Of a stretch of 64,000 nucleotides of DNA, positions 25,669-34,997 are shown one piece after another. Origin of the DNA: Verrucomicrobiota bacterium (GTDB lineage Bacteria; Verrucomicrobiota; Verrucomicrobiia; Limisphaerales; JADLHS01); the NCBI GenBank assembly GCA_029573725.1, contig JAKQDQ010000028.1, positions 1-64,000 on the forward strand. The letters run 5' to 3'. Both the position numbers and the translations under genes were made by a program. The stretch's first letter is position 1. Every line of letters starts with the position of its first letter. The notes under the pieces were generated by a model. It saw only the letters and a list, made by a program, of their open reading frames with translations, was not told where the DNA came from and did not search any database.

Positions 25669-26949
25669 TTAATTGAACTTCTTCACCAGGACCTTGGAGT
25701 TCCGGCCGCTCTGTTCGTATTTGATCCGGCGGGCGGGCGGCAAGTCCTCCGGTCCGCCTTCCTGGAAGCCGCCCTTGGATTGAAAATAGGTGAACGCCTG
25801 CGTGGACAGGGTGATGAGCGCGCTGAGCTTCAACTCCCGCGCCTTGTCTCCGATGAACTGGATCAGTTTTTGGCCGATGCCCTGATTTTCGTGCGAGGCG
25901 CTGACGTAGAGGCAGGCCAGTTCGCCCTTGTTCTGCTCGGGGTAAAGGTGCAACGCCACGCAGGCCACCGGGTTCTTGTCAATTTCAAAGATGTAATAAT
26001 CCCCGAGGTGCTTCTCGATGCCGGCGCGGGTCCGTTTCACGAGCTCATCGGTTTGCACGCCCTTCTGCGTCAGCAGGAGGATCGCCCGGATGTCCTTCTT
26101 TTTCGCCGGGCGAATTTGTTGATATTCGTTGGCATAAATCAGGGTGCCGATGCCCTCCTTGGAAAACACCTCTGCAAGAAGGCCCTCATCCACGCGACCA
26201 TCAATGATGTGCACCCGTTGGATTCCCGCGCGGCACGCGGCGGCGGCGTGCTGTGCCTTGGAGCGATTGGCGGCTTCCAACTGGCTTCTGTCCTTTTCCA
26301 GCAGGTCCGTCAACTCGCCCACCAGCATCTGCCGGATGAGCTTGCCGTCGTGGTAAAGTCCGTCGGTCGTGGTGATGAAGATGAGCTTTACCGCCTTGAG
26401 CGCCACCGCCACGGCCAGCGCCACTCCGTCGGAATTGACCCGGTAAGTTTTCCCGTCGCCGTCAAAGCCCAGCGGCGGCAGCACGGGAATGATGTCCTGT
26501 GTCAACAACGACTGGAGCAGGGCCACGTCCACACGCTCAACCTTGCCGGTCCACCGATGATCCGTTCCCTGCAAAATGCCCATGGGATGCGCAATGATCG
26601 CGTTCGTGCTCGCCGCGCGCAGGTCATTGGCGGAAAGTCCCTCCAAAATTTCGTGCGTCAAACGATTCGCCGCCGTCAGCGCCAGTTTGAAGGTGGCGTC
26701 GTCCGTCACCCCGGTGCCATCCAGGTCGGAAGGCGTGACGTGTTGTTCCCGGGCGAGGGCCTGAATTTGCGCGGCCGCTCCATGCACGATCACCACCCGG
26801 ATGTTCAGCGAACGCAGAACGGCAATGTCCAGCAGGATGTTGGCAAAGTTCTCGTCGGTCACGATGGCCCCGTCCAGCGCCAGAATAAACGTCTTTTCCC
26901 GGAACCGCGGGATGTACTGCAGGATGCCGCGCAGGTCAGTCAGTTTCAC
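25669..26949 (-). CDS. argA: Amino-acid N-acetyltransferase (N-acetylglutamate synthase)
   Basis: The 426-residue enzyme acetylates glutamate, the first step of arginine synthesis. Residues 1-290 are an amino-acid-kinase fold (V-I-V-H-G-A-A-A near residue 54, R-V-N-S-D-G-V-A-L near residue 177), which in ArgA binds arginine for feedback control. Residues 295-426 are a GNAT domain with the acetyl-CoA loop N-Q-G-I-G-Q-K. Length and domain order match classical ArgA. It converges with rho (37 bases apart). The upstream neighbour hisC is 68 bases away on the same strand, so amino-acid genes are grouped, but co-transcription is unproven. Confidence 0.94.
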   Translation of the reverse strand: MKLTDLRGILQYIPRFREKTFILALDGAIVTDENFANILLDIAVLRSLNIRVVIVHGAAAQIQALAREQHVTPSDLDGTGVTDDATFKLALTAANRLTHEILEGLSANDLRAASTNAIIAHPMGILQGTDHRWTGKVERVDVALLQSLLTQDIIPVLPPLGFDGDGKTYRVNSDGVALAVAVALKAVKLIFITTTDGLYHDGKLIRQMLVGELTDLLEKDRSQLEAANRSKAQHAAAACRAGIQRVHIIDGRVDEGLLAEVFSKEGIGTLIYANEYQQIRPAKKKDIRAILLLTQKGVQTDELVKRTRAGIEKHLGDYYIFEIDKNPVACVALHLYPEQNKGELACLYVSASHENQGIGQKLIQFIGDKARELKLSALITLSTQAFTYFQSKGGFQEGGPEDLPPARRIKYEQSGRNSKVLVKKFN

Positions 26950-27017
26950 ATTCGTCCATTCACCTTGATTCGCTCTTCAGATTTGTAGGCGGTTTGGGCC
27001 GCGTTTCAACTCTTATT

Positions 27018-28139
27018 TCATGCCGCCGCGCTCGCGCGATTGGACGCCAGCACCTCGGCCAGCGCGTTCAGACATGCCCGGTTTTCCCGGGGGGTGCCGA
27101 TGGAGACGCGGATCCATTCCGCCAGCTGGTAACCGCCCATCGGCCGCACGATGATGCCGCGCTGTTGCAGCGCCGCGAACACCCGCGCGCCGTCGCCGAC
27201 GCGGATCAGCATGAAGTTGGCCGATGACGGAACAAACTCGAGATTGCGCTGCCGGCAGGCCCGGGCGAACAGTCGCAAACCGCGTTGCGTGAGGCGTTGC
27301 GTCCGGGCGACGTGCCTGGTGTCATCCAGGGCGGCCAGGGCGCCGGCTTGCGCAACGGCATTGGCATTGAAGGGTTGCCGGATTTTTTCCAGCGCTGCAA
27401 TCAATTCGGGATGCGCGATGCCGTAGCCGAGCCGCAGGCCGGCCAGGCCGTAGATTTTCGAAAACGTGCGCATCACGATCAAATTGGGATGCCGCCCCGC
27501 CGCCAGCCCGGGCAGCAGGTCCAGGGGGCGCTCCAAGAACTCGACATAGGCCTCATCCAGCGCGATCACCACCCGGGGAGGAACGTGCTGGATGAAATGG
27601 CGCAACTGTTCGGGCGCAACCACGGTGCCCGTGGGATTGTTGGGGTTGGCCAGGAAGATCAGGCGGGTGCTGGGGGTGATGGCGCCCAGCATGGCCTCCG
27701 GATCATGGCCGAAATCGCGCGCTGGCACCGTGACCAGCCTGGCGCCAAACAGCGCCGTCACGATGGGGTAAACGGCGAAGCAATACTGCGAGACGATGAC
27801 TTCGGCACCCGGAGCCAGCAGCGCGTGCCCCAGAAATTCGATGATCTCGTTGGAGCCGTTGCCAAGGATGAGATGCTCCGGTGTCAAACCGAGTTTGGCC
27901 GCCAGCTTTTGCTTCAGATGGAAGGCGTTGCCGTCCGGGTACCACTGCGTCTGGGGCAGCGCGCGCCGCATGGCCCGCAGCGCCAAGCGCGACGGGCCCA
28001 AGGGATTTTCGTTGGAGGCCAGCTTGATGATCGAATCGGCGGGCAAGTTCAGCTCGCGGGCCACTTCCGTAATGGGCCGTCCCGGCTGATAGACCGGCAG
28101 GTGGGCGAGCGGGGCGTTGAGCGGGTAGGGTAGCGGCAT
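27018..28139 (-). CDS. hisC: Histidinol-phosphate aminotransferase
   Basis: The 373-residue PLP enzyme converts imidazole-acetol phosphate to histidinol phosphate in histidine synthesis. Family marks: L-A-S-N-E-N-P-L-G-P-S near residue 39, N-P-N-N-P-T-G-T near residue 165, and the PLP lysine in T-F-S-K-I-Y-G-L-A-G-L-R-L-G-Y near residue 230. Some HisC homologues also act on aromatic amino acids. The start overlaps the stop of the upstream P-loop/DRTGG gene by one base (TGATG), so it is probably coupled to pta. No other his gene is present here. Confidence 0.93.
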   Translation of the reverse strand: MPLPYPLNAPLAHLPVYQPGRPITEVARELNLPADSIIKLASNENPLGPSRLALRAMRRALPQTQWYPDGNAFHLKQKLAAKLGLTPEHLILGNGSNEIIEFLGHALLAPGAEVIVSQYCFAVYPIVTALFGARLVTVPARDFGHDPEAMLGAITPSTRLIFLANPNNPTGTVVAPEQLRHFIQHVPPRVVIALDEAYVEFLERPLDLLPGLAAGRHPNLIVMRTFSKIYGLAGLRLGYGIAHPELIAALEKIRQPFNANAVAQAGALAALDDTRHVARTQRLTQRGLRLFARACRQRNLEFVPSSANFMLIRVGDGARVFAALQQRGIIVRPMGGYQLAEWIRVSIGTPRENRACLNALAEVLASNRASAAA

Positions 28140-29224
28140 CAGAGGGATTCCAGAATTTTTTCGACGTTGACGTGCTTGGTGACGATGTCCCGGATCAGCG
28201 AAATTTTGCCCGCATCGGTCGGCCGGGTTTTTGCGGTCAGATCGTGGACTTTGGAGGCCACCGCGTAACTGTCCTTTCGGGCCAGCAACACCGGAATGGG
28301 CAGCTGGCCCAGGGCGCGCAACAGCCCATTCCCGGGCTTGACTCCGCCGGTCAGCACGATGCCCGCCATTTTCTGTGGCCGGGCGGCCACGGCGGCCTCG
28401 AGCAGGTCCTCGCGATCGCCCGGGGTGATCAATAAAACACCGCCCTGAAAAAAGCGCGTGGCGTTCTGCGCGCTCATCGCGCCCACCACCACGTCATCCA
28501 CCAGGCCGCGCAAGGAAACGGAGGGATTGAGCACTTCCGTCGCGAGTTCCTCGTTGATCGCTTCCAACGTCGGGGATTCCAGCATCGGCTGGTGGGGAAT
28601 GACCCCGAGCAATTCCAGCCCCTTGCGTTTCAAGCCGCGCCGCGCAAAATCCGCGATGTAATCCACCTTGTCCGGTAACACCTTGTTGATGATGACGCCG
28701 ATGATTTCCACGCCCTCTTTTTCAAACAAGGCCAGATTGAGCGTGACCTCGTCTATGGGTTTGCCGATTCCGCCACGGGAGACGATGATGGCTTTGCACC
28801 CCAGGTGACGGGCCACCTGGGCGTTGGACAAATCAAACACCGCGCCCACCCCGGCGTGTCCCGAGCCTTCGCACAGCACAAAATCCTTTTCCCAGGCCAC
28901 CCGGTCAAAGGCGTCCTGGATGCGTTCCACCAACGCGTTGTTGCTGGCCGCCTGCAGGTATTTGCGCGTGAAATCCGGCTCGACCGCAATCGGACTCATG
29001 TCCACCAGCGGGCAGTTCAGGGAATACACGGAATCCATCAGCACCGTGTCTTCATCAATCTTGTGCTCCGCGATTTCCACAAACCGCTGCCCGACCGGCT
29101 TGATGTAACCGACGCGGGGAAATTTCGTCTGCAACGCGGCGATCAACCCCAGCGAAGTGGTCGTTTTACCATCGTGCTGGCGGGTGGCCGCGATGAAAAC
29201 GCGCGGCGTGGTGGTGTTCTTCAT
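28139..29224 (-). CDS. P-loop/DRTGG-domain protein (split regulatory half of Pta)
   Basis: The 361-residue protein has a dethiobiotin synthetase-like P-loop (A-A-T-R-Q-H-D-G-K-T-T, residues 12-22) and the mid-region C-E-G-S-G-H-A-G-V. A DRTGG domain follows (about residues 215-320). In long phosphotransacetylases (about 700 residues, as in E. coli) the same two domains form the N-terminal regulatory half. Here they are a separate gene directly after the catalytic pta gene, with a four-base ATGA overlap. A regulatory partner of Pta is the natural inference. The downstream hisC overlaps it as well. Confidence 0.87.
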   Translation of the reverse strand: MKNTTTPRVFIAATRQHDGKTTTSLGLIAALQTKFPRVGYIKPVGQRFVEIAEHKIDEDTVLMDSVYSLNCPLVDMSPIAVEPDFTRKYLQAASNNALVERIQDAFDRVAWEKDFVLCEGSGHAGVGAVFDLSNAQVARHLGCKAIIVSRGGIGKPIDEVTLNLALFEKEGVEIIGVIINKVLPDKVDYIADFARRGLKRKGLELLGVIPHQPMLESPTLEAINEELATEVLNPSVSLRGLVDDVVVGAMSAQNATRFFQGGVLLITPGDREDLLEAAVAARPQKMAGIVLTGGVKPGNGLLRALGQLPIPVLLARKDSYAVASKVHDLTAKTRPTDAGKISLIRDIVTKHVNVEKILESL

Positions 29225-30288
29225 GACGCCGAGGCCGGTTCGCCGGGCAGGGACTGGGTGGCCGCGGGGTAGAGCTGGTGGTAGTTCACCGCCTGCGCTC
29301 CCACAATCGCCGCCACCCCCAGAATGTCATGCGCATTGGAGCCGCGCGAGACGTCGGCGGCCGGCCGGTCCAGCCCGAGCAGCACGTTGCCATAGGCGTT
29401 CGCATGTCCCACCAGCCGCACCAGCTTGCTGGCGATGTTGCCGGAATTCAGATCGGGAAAGATGAGGACGTTGGCCTTTCCGGCCACCCGGCTCTCGGGG
29501 CACTTCAATTCGGCGATCTCCGGCACCAACGCCGCGTCCACCTGCAGCTCGCCATCGAAATCGGCTTGAAACTGGATCTGCTCCGCCTTCTGTTGCGCCA
29601 GCGCCGTGGCCGCCTGAACCTTGCCGATGGAATGATGGGTGGCGCTGCCCTTGGTGGAAAAGGACAACAGGGCGACCCGCGGTCTGACGCTCAACAGATG
29701 ATACGCCAGTTGCGCCGTGGTCAGGGCGATCTCCGCCAGCTGCTCCACCGTCGGATCGGGAACCACTCCGCAATCCGCCATGAACATCACGCCCTTTTCC
29801 CCAATCCGCGTATCTTCAATCTCCATGATCATGCAGCTGGAGGCCGTGACCTTTTGAGGCATGACCTTGATGATCTGAAACAAGGGCCGCAGCACGCTCC
29901 CGGTGAAGTGATGGACGCCGGAGACCAGGCCGTCAGCCTGGTGCATGGCTACCATCATGGCCCCAAAGTAATTGGGCTGCCGCATCGCTTCGCGCGCTTC
30001 GATTTCCTTGAGTCCCTTGGCCCGCCGCAAGGCATAAAAGCGCCGGGCAAAATTGTCCAATTCCTCGCTGTCCGCAGGATTGATCACCCGGATGCTTTCC
30101 AGTGAAATGTTCAAATCGGCGGCGATTTCTTTGATCCGGGTGCGATCCCCCAGCAGAATGGGCGCGCCCAGGCGCAACGCATGAAATTGCCGGGCTGCTT
30201 GCAACACGCGCGGCTCATCCCCTTCGGGAAACACCACACGCTTGGGGTGCCGTTGCAGTTTTTCAATGATCGTTCCAATGAAACGCAT
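29221..30288 (-). CDS. pta: Phosphate acetyltransferase (catalytic domain only)
   Basis: The 355-residue enzyme interconverts acetyl-CoA and acetyl phosphate. It opens with R-V-V-F-P-E-G-D-E-P-R-V-L-Q-A-A, and carries G-L-V-S-G-V-H-H-F-T-G-S-V near residue 117 and the C-terminal F-P-D-L-N-S-G-N-I-A-S-K-L-V-R. These are marks of the PTA/PTB family. The N-terminal regulatory domains of long Pta are absent but encoded by the next gene. No acetate kinase gene is in the window. The first gene of the pta/DRTGG/hisC set, it must be transcribed from the 30289-31024 gap. Confidence 0.94.
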   Translation of the reverse strand: MRFIGTIIEKLQRHPKRVVFPEGDEPRVLQAARQFHALRLGAPILLGDRTRIKEIAADLNISLESIRVINPADSEELDNFARRFYALRRAKGLKEIEAREAMRQPNYFGAMMVAMHQADGLVSGVHHFTGSVLRPLFQIIKVMPQKVTASSCMIMEIEDTRIGEKGVMFMADCGVVPDPTVEQLAEIALTTAQLAYHLLSVRPRVALLSFSTKGSATHHSIGKVQAATALAQQKAEQIQFQADFDGELQVDAALVPEIAELKCPESRVAGKANVLIFPDLNSGNIASKLVRLVGHANAYGNVLLGLDRPAADVSRGSNAHDILGVAAIVGAQAVNYHQLYPAATQSLPGEPASAS

Positions 30289-31024
30289 GCCGCCAGCTTA
30301 CCGGGACGCGCCGGGAGTGCAATACCGATGGAAAGCGGCGCGCCGGAAAAGGAGGCCGCCGGCCCGCCGGGTGAACCCGCACAACCCGCCGGGCATCACT
30401 TTCCAACTGCCGGAGGCCGCCGTTGGGGGGAAATCTCCACAGGCAGAAACAGGCGTTTGCGGGAGACGACCTGCAGGCCAAGGCCCGCTGGCGCGCAGAT
30501 TGCTCGTCGTCACCAACGACAGAATCATGATGAAGGCGGGCAATGCCGCAGTTGCGTGCATTGGTCGGCGAACAGGCGGTCGGTCTGCAAAACTTCCCGA
30601 TGTTGGCCGCGGCCGGTGGCAACCGATGATCTTGAACTCCAGCGTTGTCTCGGCGGTGCGTCGCACTATCTCGCGACTAGTTTGTCAGCCCTTGGACGGG
30701 GGGCAATCCCAAACGGTGAGTGTGGATTGTCCCGGGATGAAACTTTGCCTCATCAAACAAGCCATTTTGGTTTCAATACCGGAAAACTGCCGACAGATGC
30801 GCCTTGCTCGGCGTCTCTGAGCGGGAAGCCTGCTGGGCCGAAATTGAAAACAAACCTGCCGCCGCTTTGCTTCGCGTTCGCGATGGCGGACGCTTTCATT
30901 CATCCATCAGGCGGGCTGTGGCAAACACGGGGAATCCGGCAGGCTGTCAGAGAAATGTCGCGGCCAGCCATGTGCGCAGTTTCCAAGACAGCCCGAGGGC
31001 ATTCAATCCGCTGGGTTCAGTGGC
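30289..31024. other. Long gap, no gene recognised
   Basis: About 735 bases lie upstream of pta and downstream of the four-gene unit at 31025-34591. Several open frames cross it but none has a plausible start, family motif or codon pattern. It should contain the pta promoter; no clear hexamer pair was found. It may be decayed sequence. Confidence 0.4.
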
Positions 31025-31939
31025 TCATTGTGTTTCCAGGACGAAAAAGCGAGCCGTTGGCAGGCCCGTGCCGGCCGCGTTCGCCAACGTAATGGTAAAT
31101 CCGCCGTTCGTGGAGGACAGATGGGTCGCGACGGGCAGCCACTGATCCAATGGCAACGCGAGATTCGTGCTGCTCAGGACGCGGTAGGTGCCGCCGGCGA
31201 CCCCGTTCGTTGCGGTGAGCACGACATCATTTCCGGACAAGCTGATGGTTGAGATGCCCGGCCGGGGCACGGCGGAGATTTCCAGAAAGGGACGCGCCGA
31301 CACCGTGCCGAAACTACGGGAATTGAACGTGAACCCAAGCCCGGGATCAATCGCCGTCAGAAAAAGCCCCACTTCACCGGCCGCCATCACGTCGGTCACG
31401 AACTCCGGCGGCAGGGCCAGCGAAAAGGCCAACGCGCCGTTCGCTCCCGCGTTGGTGAACGTCCCAAGCGGAGCGTCAGTGGCGATGTTCAGCAAGGCCG
31501 GTTCATCGTTGTAGGTGATGCCGGTGGCGGCCGGGTTGTTGGGATTGCCCGTGCCTTCGATCCAGTTGTCATTGGCGATCCAGCGGATTTCGAATGCGCC
31601 CGTGCCGCGATTGAACAGTGCGTTGTTCGGCGCGGCGGTTTCCGTGACGCGCAACCTCGCCCCGTTGAGAACCCAATTGTTCGTCCCGAACAACGAGTTG
31701 AAGTTTGATACGGCCCCCGCGGTATTGAACCGGATGAAGCTGTCAAACGCGCCATTCGTGACGCCTGCGCCATTGACAGCGCTCGCGCCGGAGACGGAGA
31801 GCGCGCCCGCCCCGCCGTAGTTTGAAGCGGGCGATGCGGCGCGGACGAAGCTGTCAATGGAGACGTTGTTGGTAAACCACGCAGCGCGAGACGCGGTGGC
31901 CAGGGCGAGGAACGAAGCGATTACGAGTAGTTTTTGCAT
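31025..31939 (-). CDS. Secreted DNRLRE/CBM-like protein
   Basis: The 304-residue protein has a Sec signal peptide (MQKLLVIASFLALATASRA). A beta-sandwich region of the DNRLRE kind follows, with N-V-S-I-D-S-F-V-R-A-A near residue 25, F-D-S-F-I-R-F near residue 66, and W-I-E-G-T-G near residue 127. A short C-terminal beta module (residues 230-304, ending A-R-F-F-V-L-E-T-Q) resembles those in other secreted proteins of this window. It lies 17 bases after the tungstate-type binding protein gene, last of a four-gene unit. It may be a surface or matrix protein. Confidence 0.7.
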   Translation of the reverse strand: MQKLLVIASFLALATASRAAWFTNNVSIDSFVRAASPASNYGGAGALSVSGASAVNGAGVTNGAFDSFIRFNTAGAVSNFNSLFGTNNWVLNGARLRVTETAAPNNALFNRGTGAFEIRWIANDNWIEGTGNPNNPAATGITYNDEPALLNIATDAPLGTFTNAGANGALAFSLALPPEFVTDVMAAGEVGLFLTAIDPGLGFTFNSRSFGTVSARPFLEISAVPRPGISTISLSGNDVVLTATNGVAGGTYRVLSSTNLALPLDQWLPVATHLSSTNGGFTITLANAAGTGLPTARFFVLETQ

Positions 31940-31956
31940 GGATGGTTGTCGTGAGT

Positions 31957-32805
31957 CTAGGGTTGAGCTGGTGTTACCGGGAAAAAGAGCCGCCCCGGGC
32001 CATTGGTCCGGGTGCCGAATTCGAGCAGGAAATTTTGCGTGGCGGGCGACAGCAAGAAGTCGGACAACGCCTTTGCGCCGGCGTGGTTCACCGTGGAGAA
32101 GCGTTGGGGATTTGCCTCCATGACGATGTAGGGGCGCCGCATGACGGGATCACCTTTGACCAGAATTTCCATGCCGTCCGCGGGCATCTTGCCGGTTCGC
32201 GCGGGGATGTAACCGACCACGACGTAGGCGTGATTGCTCCGGGCGAACTGGAGGATGTTCCACTTGGTCACGGCGTCGTCGCGCACAATCCAATCGCCCT
32301 TTGGCTCGACGTCCGCGAGCCGCCAAAGATTGTGGACCAGTTCGCGGCTGCCGATGCCCTGGAAGTCGAGGAAGCGCGCCCTGGCGCTGGCAATTTTCCG
32401 CAGCGCGGCCGCGCCGTTCGTCATGCCGCGTACCCCGGCGGGATCATCCAGCGGGCCGACGATGCACAGCTCGTTTCGCGTCCAAGGACGCATATTCACG
32501 CAGATGCCGTCAGCGACCAGATCAGTCGTGATGTCACCGGAATGCATGGTGAGCAAATCCACCTTTCCCTCCCGCATTGCTCTGTCCAGCTCGGGCCGCG
32601 GGCCGGTGACGACAACGGTCGCCTTGTATCCCGTGGCGGCTTCAAATCGCCGGGCAATCTCCGGCCACAATCCAGTCATGGTCATGCCGCCAATCACGGC
32701 GCAGCGAACCACGCGGGGATCGGCAGGCGCCGCGGTGTTGCGGTCGCAACCGGTCAGGAGAAGTTGCAGGAGCAGGCCGAGCCAGATGTGTGAAGCGCGT
32801 TTCAT
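31957..32805 (-). CDS. Tungstate/molybdate-type substrate-binding lipoprotein
   Basis: The 282-residue protein has a lipobox (L-L-L-T-G-C-D, Cys near residue 20). Its periplasmic binding fold resembles TupA-type binding proteins, with G-G-M-T-M-T-G-L-W near residue 39, D-L-L-T-M-H-S-G-D near residue 83, and N-E-L-C-I-V-G-P near residue 110. A strong ribosome binding site (GAGGAAG) overlaps the stop of the pseudopilin gene. No permease or ATPase gene is nearby, so it is an orphan binding protein. It could feed a transporter elsewhere or serve as a sensor. The ligand is unproven. Confidence 0.75.
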   Translation of the reverse strand: MKRASHIWLGLLLQLLLTGCDRNTAAPADPRVVRCAVIGGMTMTGLWPEIARRFEAATGYKATVVVTGPRPELDRAMREGKVDLLTMHSGDITTDLVADGICVNMRPWTRNELCIVGPLDDPAGVRGMTNGAAALRKIASARARFLDFQGIGSRELVHNLWRLADVEPKGDWIVRDDAVTKWNILQFARSNHAYVVVGYIPARTGKMPADGMEILVKGDPVMRRPYIVMEANPQRFSTVNHAGAKALSDFLLSPATQNFLLEFGTRTNGPGRLFFPVTPAQP

Positions 32806-32813
32806 TGACTTCC

Positions 32814-33530
32814 TCAGTAAGCATCGGCCTGTTCGTCACTCGCCGTGCCGGTGAGCCAGCGAACATCCTCGCGGCGGGGATCTCCGACGCCGCAACCGAC
32901 GTACGATCCACGGAACGACTGAACCTGCCCGTCGAGGAACAGCAGATTCACGCGGCCGGTGTGGCGCGGCGCGGGGCTGTAGGCACGCACGGAGGGAAAC
33001 GTCGAGGCGTAGGGGCCGGGCGCGTCCGCGAGGGCCACGACGCTCCCGGGCCGCACGACTTCCGCAAGGCGCGTGGGGTTGGGAAGATTCCGCGGACAAA
33101 GGTTCATGTTCATCCCATACGGCAGAAAATAGTTTTCACCCGGATCGTCCGCGGTTGGACAGATGAAAACCGATTGCGTCCTCGCGACGGGCCGGTTGCT
33201 CGCGACGACAAGCTGCTGAAAGGATGCGAGGCCGAGATACGGCGGCAGCGCGTTGAACCAATCGTCGGGACGTTCAATCTGGAAAAGCTTCTGCACGCCC
33301 TGGCCGCGACGCGGAAGACAATCCTCGTTGTCATCCGCATACAGGCGAAAGGCCACTCCCCATTGCCGGAGGTTGTTGATGCACTGCGTCGCGCGGGCTT
33401 TTTCCTTCGCCCGCGCCATCGCCGGCAACAGCATCGCCGCCAGCACGGCGATGATGGCGATCACCACCAGCAGTTCGATCAGCGTGAAGGCGTGGTTGCC
33501 CGGGCGACGATTGGGTGCGACGAAAACCAT
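32814..33530 (-). CDS. Pseudopilin-like protein (prepilin N-terminus)
   Basis: The 238-residue protein starts [13 protein letters not shown], followed by [18 protein letters not shown], the prepilin cleavage and methylation motif. C-I-N-N-L-R-Q-W-G and Y-A-D-D-N-E-D follow. The C-terminal [14 protein letters not shown] is the family's H-x-DG region. The start at 33530 is preferred to a longer upstream frame because it lies 5 bases after the regulator's stop. It sits between the regulator and the binding protein gene with gaps of 5 and 8 bases. Confidence 0.85.
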   Translation of the reverse strand: MVFVAPNRRPGNHAFTLIELLVVIAIIAVLAAMLLPAMARAKEKARATQCINNLRQWGVAFRLYADDNEDCLPRRGQGVQKLFQIERPDDWFNALPPYLGLASFQQLVVASNRPVARTQSVFICPTADDPGENYFLPYGMNMNLCPRNLPNPTRLAEVVRPGSVVALADAPGPYASTFPSVRAYSPAPRHTGRVNLLFLDGQVQSFRGSYVGCGVGDPRREDVRWLTGTASDEQADAY

Positions 33531-33535
33531 GCCCC

Positions 33536-34591
33536 TCAAACTGCGAGCAGTTCCCCGGTGTGGCGGGCGTCGTAGCCGGGCAATTCGCCGATGACCCGCC
33601 GATACGAACGGCTGCGCAACAGCCGCAGGAGCGATTGGATGCGGGGATCGTGTTGCAGCTTCGCGGCGAAGCACAAGTCCAGCGCCTCCGCGCGAACGGG
33701 CAGAAAGTTCAAGCCCGCCTCCGCGGCGGACAATTGCACGCACACTCCCGCCTCAGCCCATCCGCCACGCACCGCCTCGGCCACGGCCGCGTGACTGTGA
33801 ACCGTCCGGCCCGACGCGTCCGCGCAAAGTTCATCCAGACACTCGCGAGCCGCCGAACCCTCCTCGCGCAAGGCCCAGCGATGGACGTTGCGCGCGGCAC
33901 TCAAGGGCGAACGCGAGCGCGTGTCCGCACCGAGTGCCAGCCCCTCCTGCCAGTCCGCCACGCGCACCAGCCGAAAACCCTCGCCCAGTTCCGCACGGAC
34001 GGTTTCCGCGTTGCGTCCGGGCTGGCGCGGGGTCGAGCGATGCAATCCCGCCACGTGGACCACGCCGCCCTTCAGCAGCGCAATGGCCTCGCCCCCGCCG
34101 CGCTGCAGCACGATCAACCGAAATCCGCTCGCCCGCGCATACTCGGCGGCCAGCAATCCCGCCGCGGGATCGCAGCACGCCAAAACCAGCGTCGTCTCCG
34201 CCGCGCCGGCGCAGACATCGTGCCCCGGTTCGCCGCGCCACACGCCATCATGCGGAATGACGTTCAGCGCAAGACTCTCGACCGGATAGAGCCACCGGCG
34301 CCCGCCGACTTCGGCCTCCCAATACCGGCACGGTTCGACCGCGGGTTTCCAAGCCCAGGCCGGACCATCAGGCACGGACTGTGCCCCGCCGCCGAACAAT
34401 TCCTCGACGGAACATTCCAGCGCCCGGGCCAGCGCCAGCGCGGTGGTGACGGCAGGCGTGAGGCGGTCGCCCTCGATGGCGCTGACGGTGGTGCGCGGCA
34501 CGTTCGAGCGGCGCGCCAGTTCCGCCTGGGACCAGTCACGCTGGACCCGCCGCCGCGCGACCGGGTGAAGGGTGGAATCCGATGCAGACAT
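33536..34591 (-). CDS. XRE-type regulator with C-terminal PBP-like domain
   Basis: The 351-residue protein combines an N-terminal helix-turn-helix (residues 18-65; [21 protein letters not shown]) with a substrate-binding-protein-like domain (about residues 110-330). The latter includes V-L-A-C-C-D-P-A near residue 142 and [14 protein letters not shown] near residue 175. Such one-protein sensors (HTH plus PF12727-like) often respond to molybdate, tungstate or related ligands. It is the first gene of a tight unit with pseudopilin, binding lipoprotein and DNRLRE-like genes, and presumably controls it. An inverted repeat lies just upstream. Confidence 0.85.
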   Translation of the reverse strand: MSASDSTLHPVARRRVQRDWSQAELARRSNVPRTTVSAIEGDRLTPAVTTALALARALECSVEELFGGGAQSVPDGPAWAWKPAVEPCRYWEAEVGGRRWLYPVESLALNVIPHDGVWRGEPGHDVCAGAAETTLVLACCDPAAGLLAAEYARASGFRLIVLQRGGGEAIALLKGGVVHVAGLHRSTPRQPGRNAETVRAELGEGFRLVRVADWQEGLALGADTRSRSPLSAARNVHRWALREEGSAARECLDELCADASGRTVHSHAAVAEAVRGGWAEAGVCVQLSAAEAGLNFLPVRAEALDLCFAAKLQHDPRIQSLLRLLRSRSYRRVIGELPGYDARHTGELLAV

Positions 34592-34606
34592 GACGCTGCC
34601 ATGCTA

Positions 34607-34627
34607 TGACAGCATTATGCCATGTCA
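34607..34627 (-). promoter_or_regulatory. Inverted repeat, candidate operator of the regulator gene
   Basis: TGACA-N11-TGTCA lies 16 bases upstream of the regulator ATG (34591). The inner part includes GCA-TTA-TGC, another small palindrome. Read on the minus strand it also contains TTGACA and CATAAT, promoter-like hexamers, but their spacing is too short to pair with each other. Autoregulation by the HTH protein is the natural guess. Confidence 0.4.
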
Positions 34628-34997
34628 ATCTTTTGTCTGACACTTCCGTTCGGCAAGATCATCCAATCGAAGGCGGGGCAGGGGGGCGTTGCAAACGCTG
34701 CGTCGAGCCGGCGCGCGACGACTGTCCACCATCGGACACGCAGAGACATCCAGGAGACGGAGTCGTTGATGCCGCTTCCGACCGGCGGGTTCACCAATTG
34801 TGGCGAGGAATCCCGATGCTCGGCTGTGGTTTGATTTGCCGCGCCAGGAGTCGCGGCGTCTGCCCGAAGAGAACCCGGATTTCGGGATTTGGGGTCGCTG
34901 GTCGGAGGTTGGAGAAATTTTTTTAAACAATGTTGACTCAGACAGTTTTTGTCCAACCCCTCCCGCTAAAGTGGTGGCGTAAAAGAAAACATCAATT
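34628..34997. other. Divergent intergenic region, no gene seen
   Basis: This stretch between the regulator gene and the small gene at 34998 holds no credible frame. Near 34945 TTGACTCAGACA followed by a T-run looks promoter-like for the small gene, but no matching -10 was found. Confidence 0.4.

Noticed and set aside
30181..31092. A 303-codon plus-strand frame in the gap upstream of pta
   Set aside because: It begins inside pta antisense, has no family motif, and its composition is not gene-like.
34922..34955. A T-run and TTGACT near 34945 considered as a full promoter or terminator
   Set aside because: No -10 hexamer at proper spacing and no stem before the T-run.
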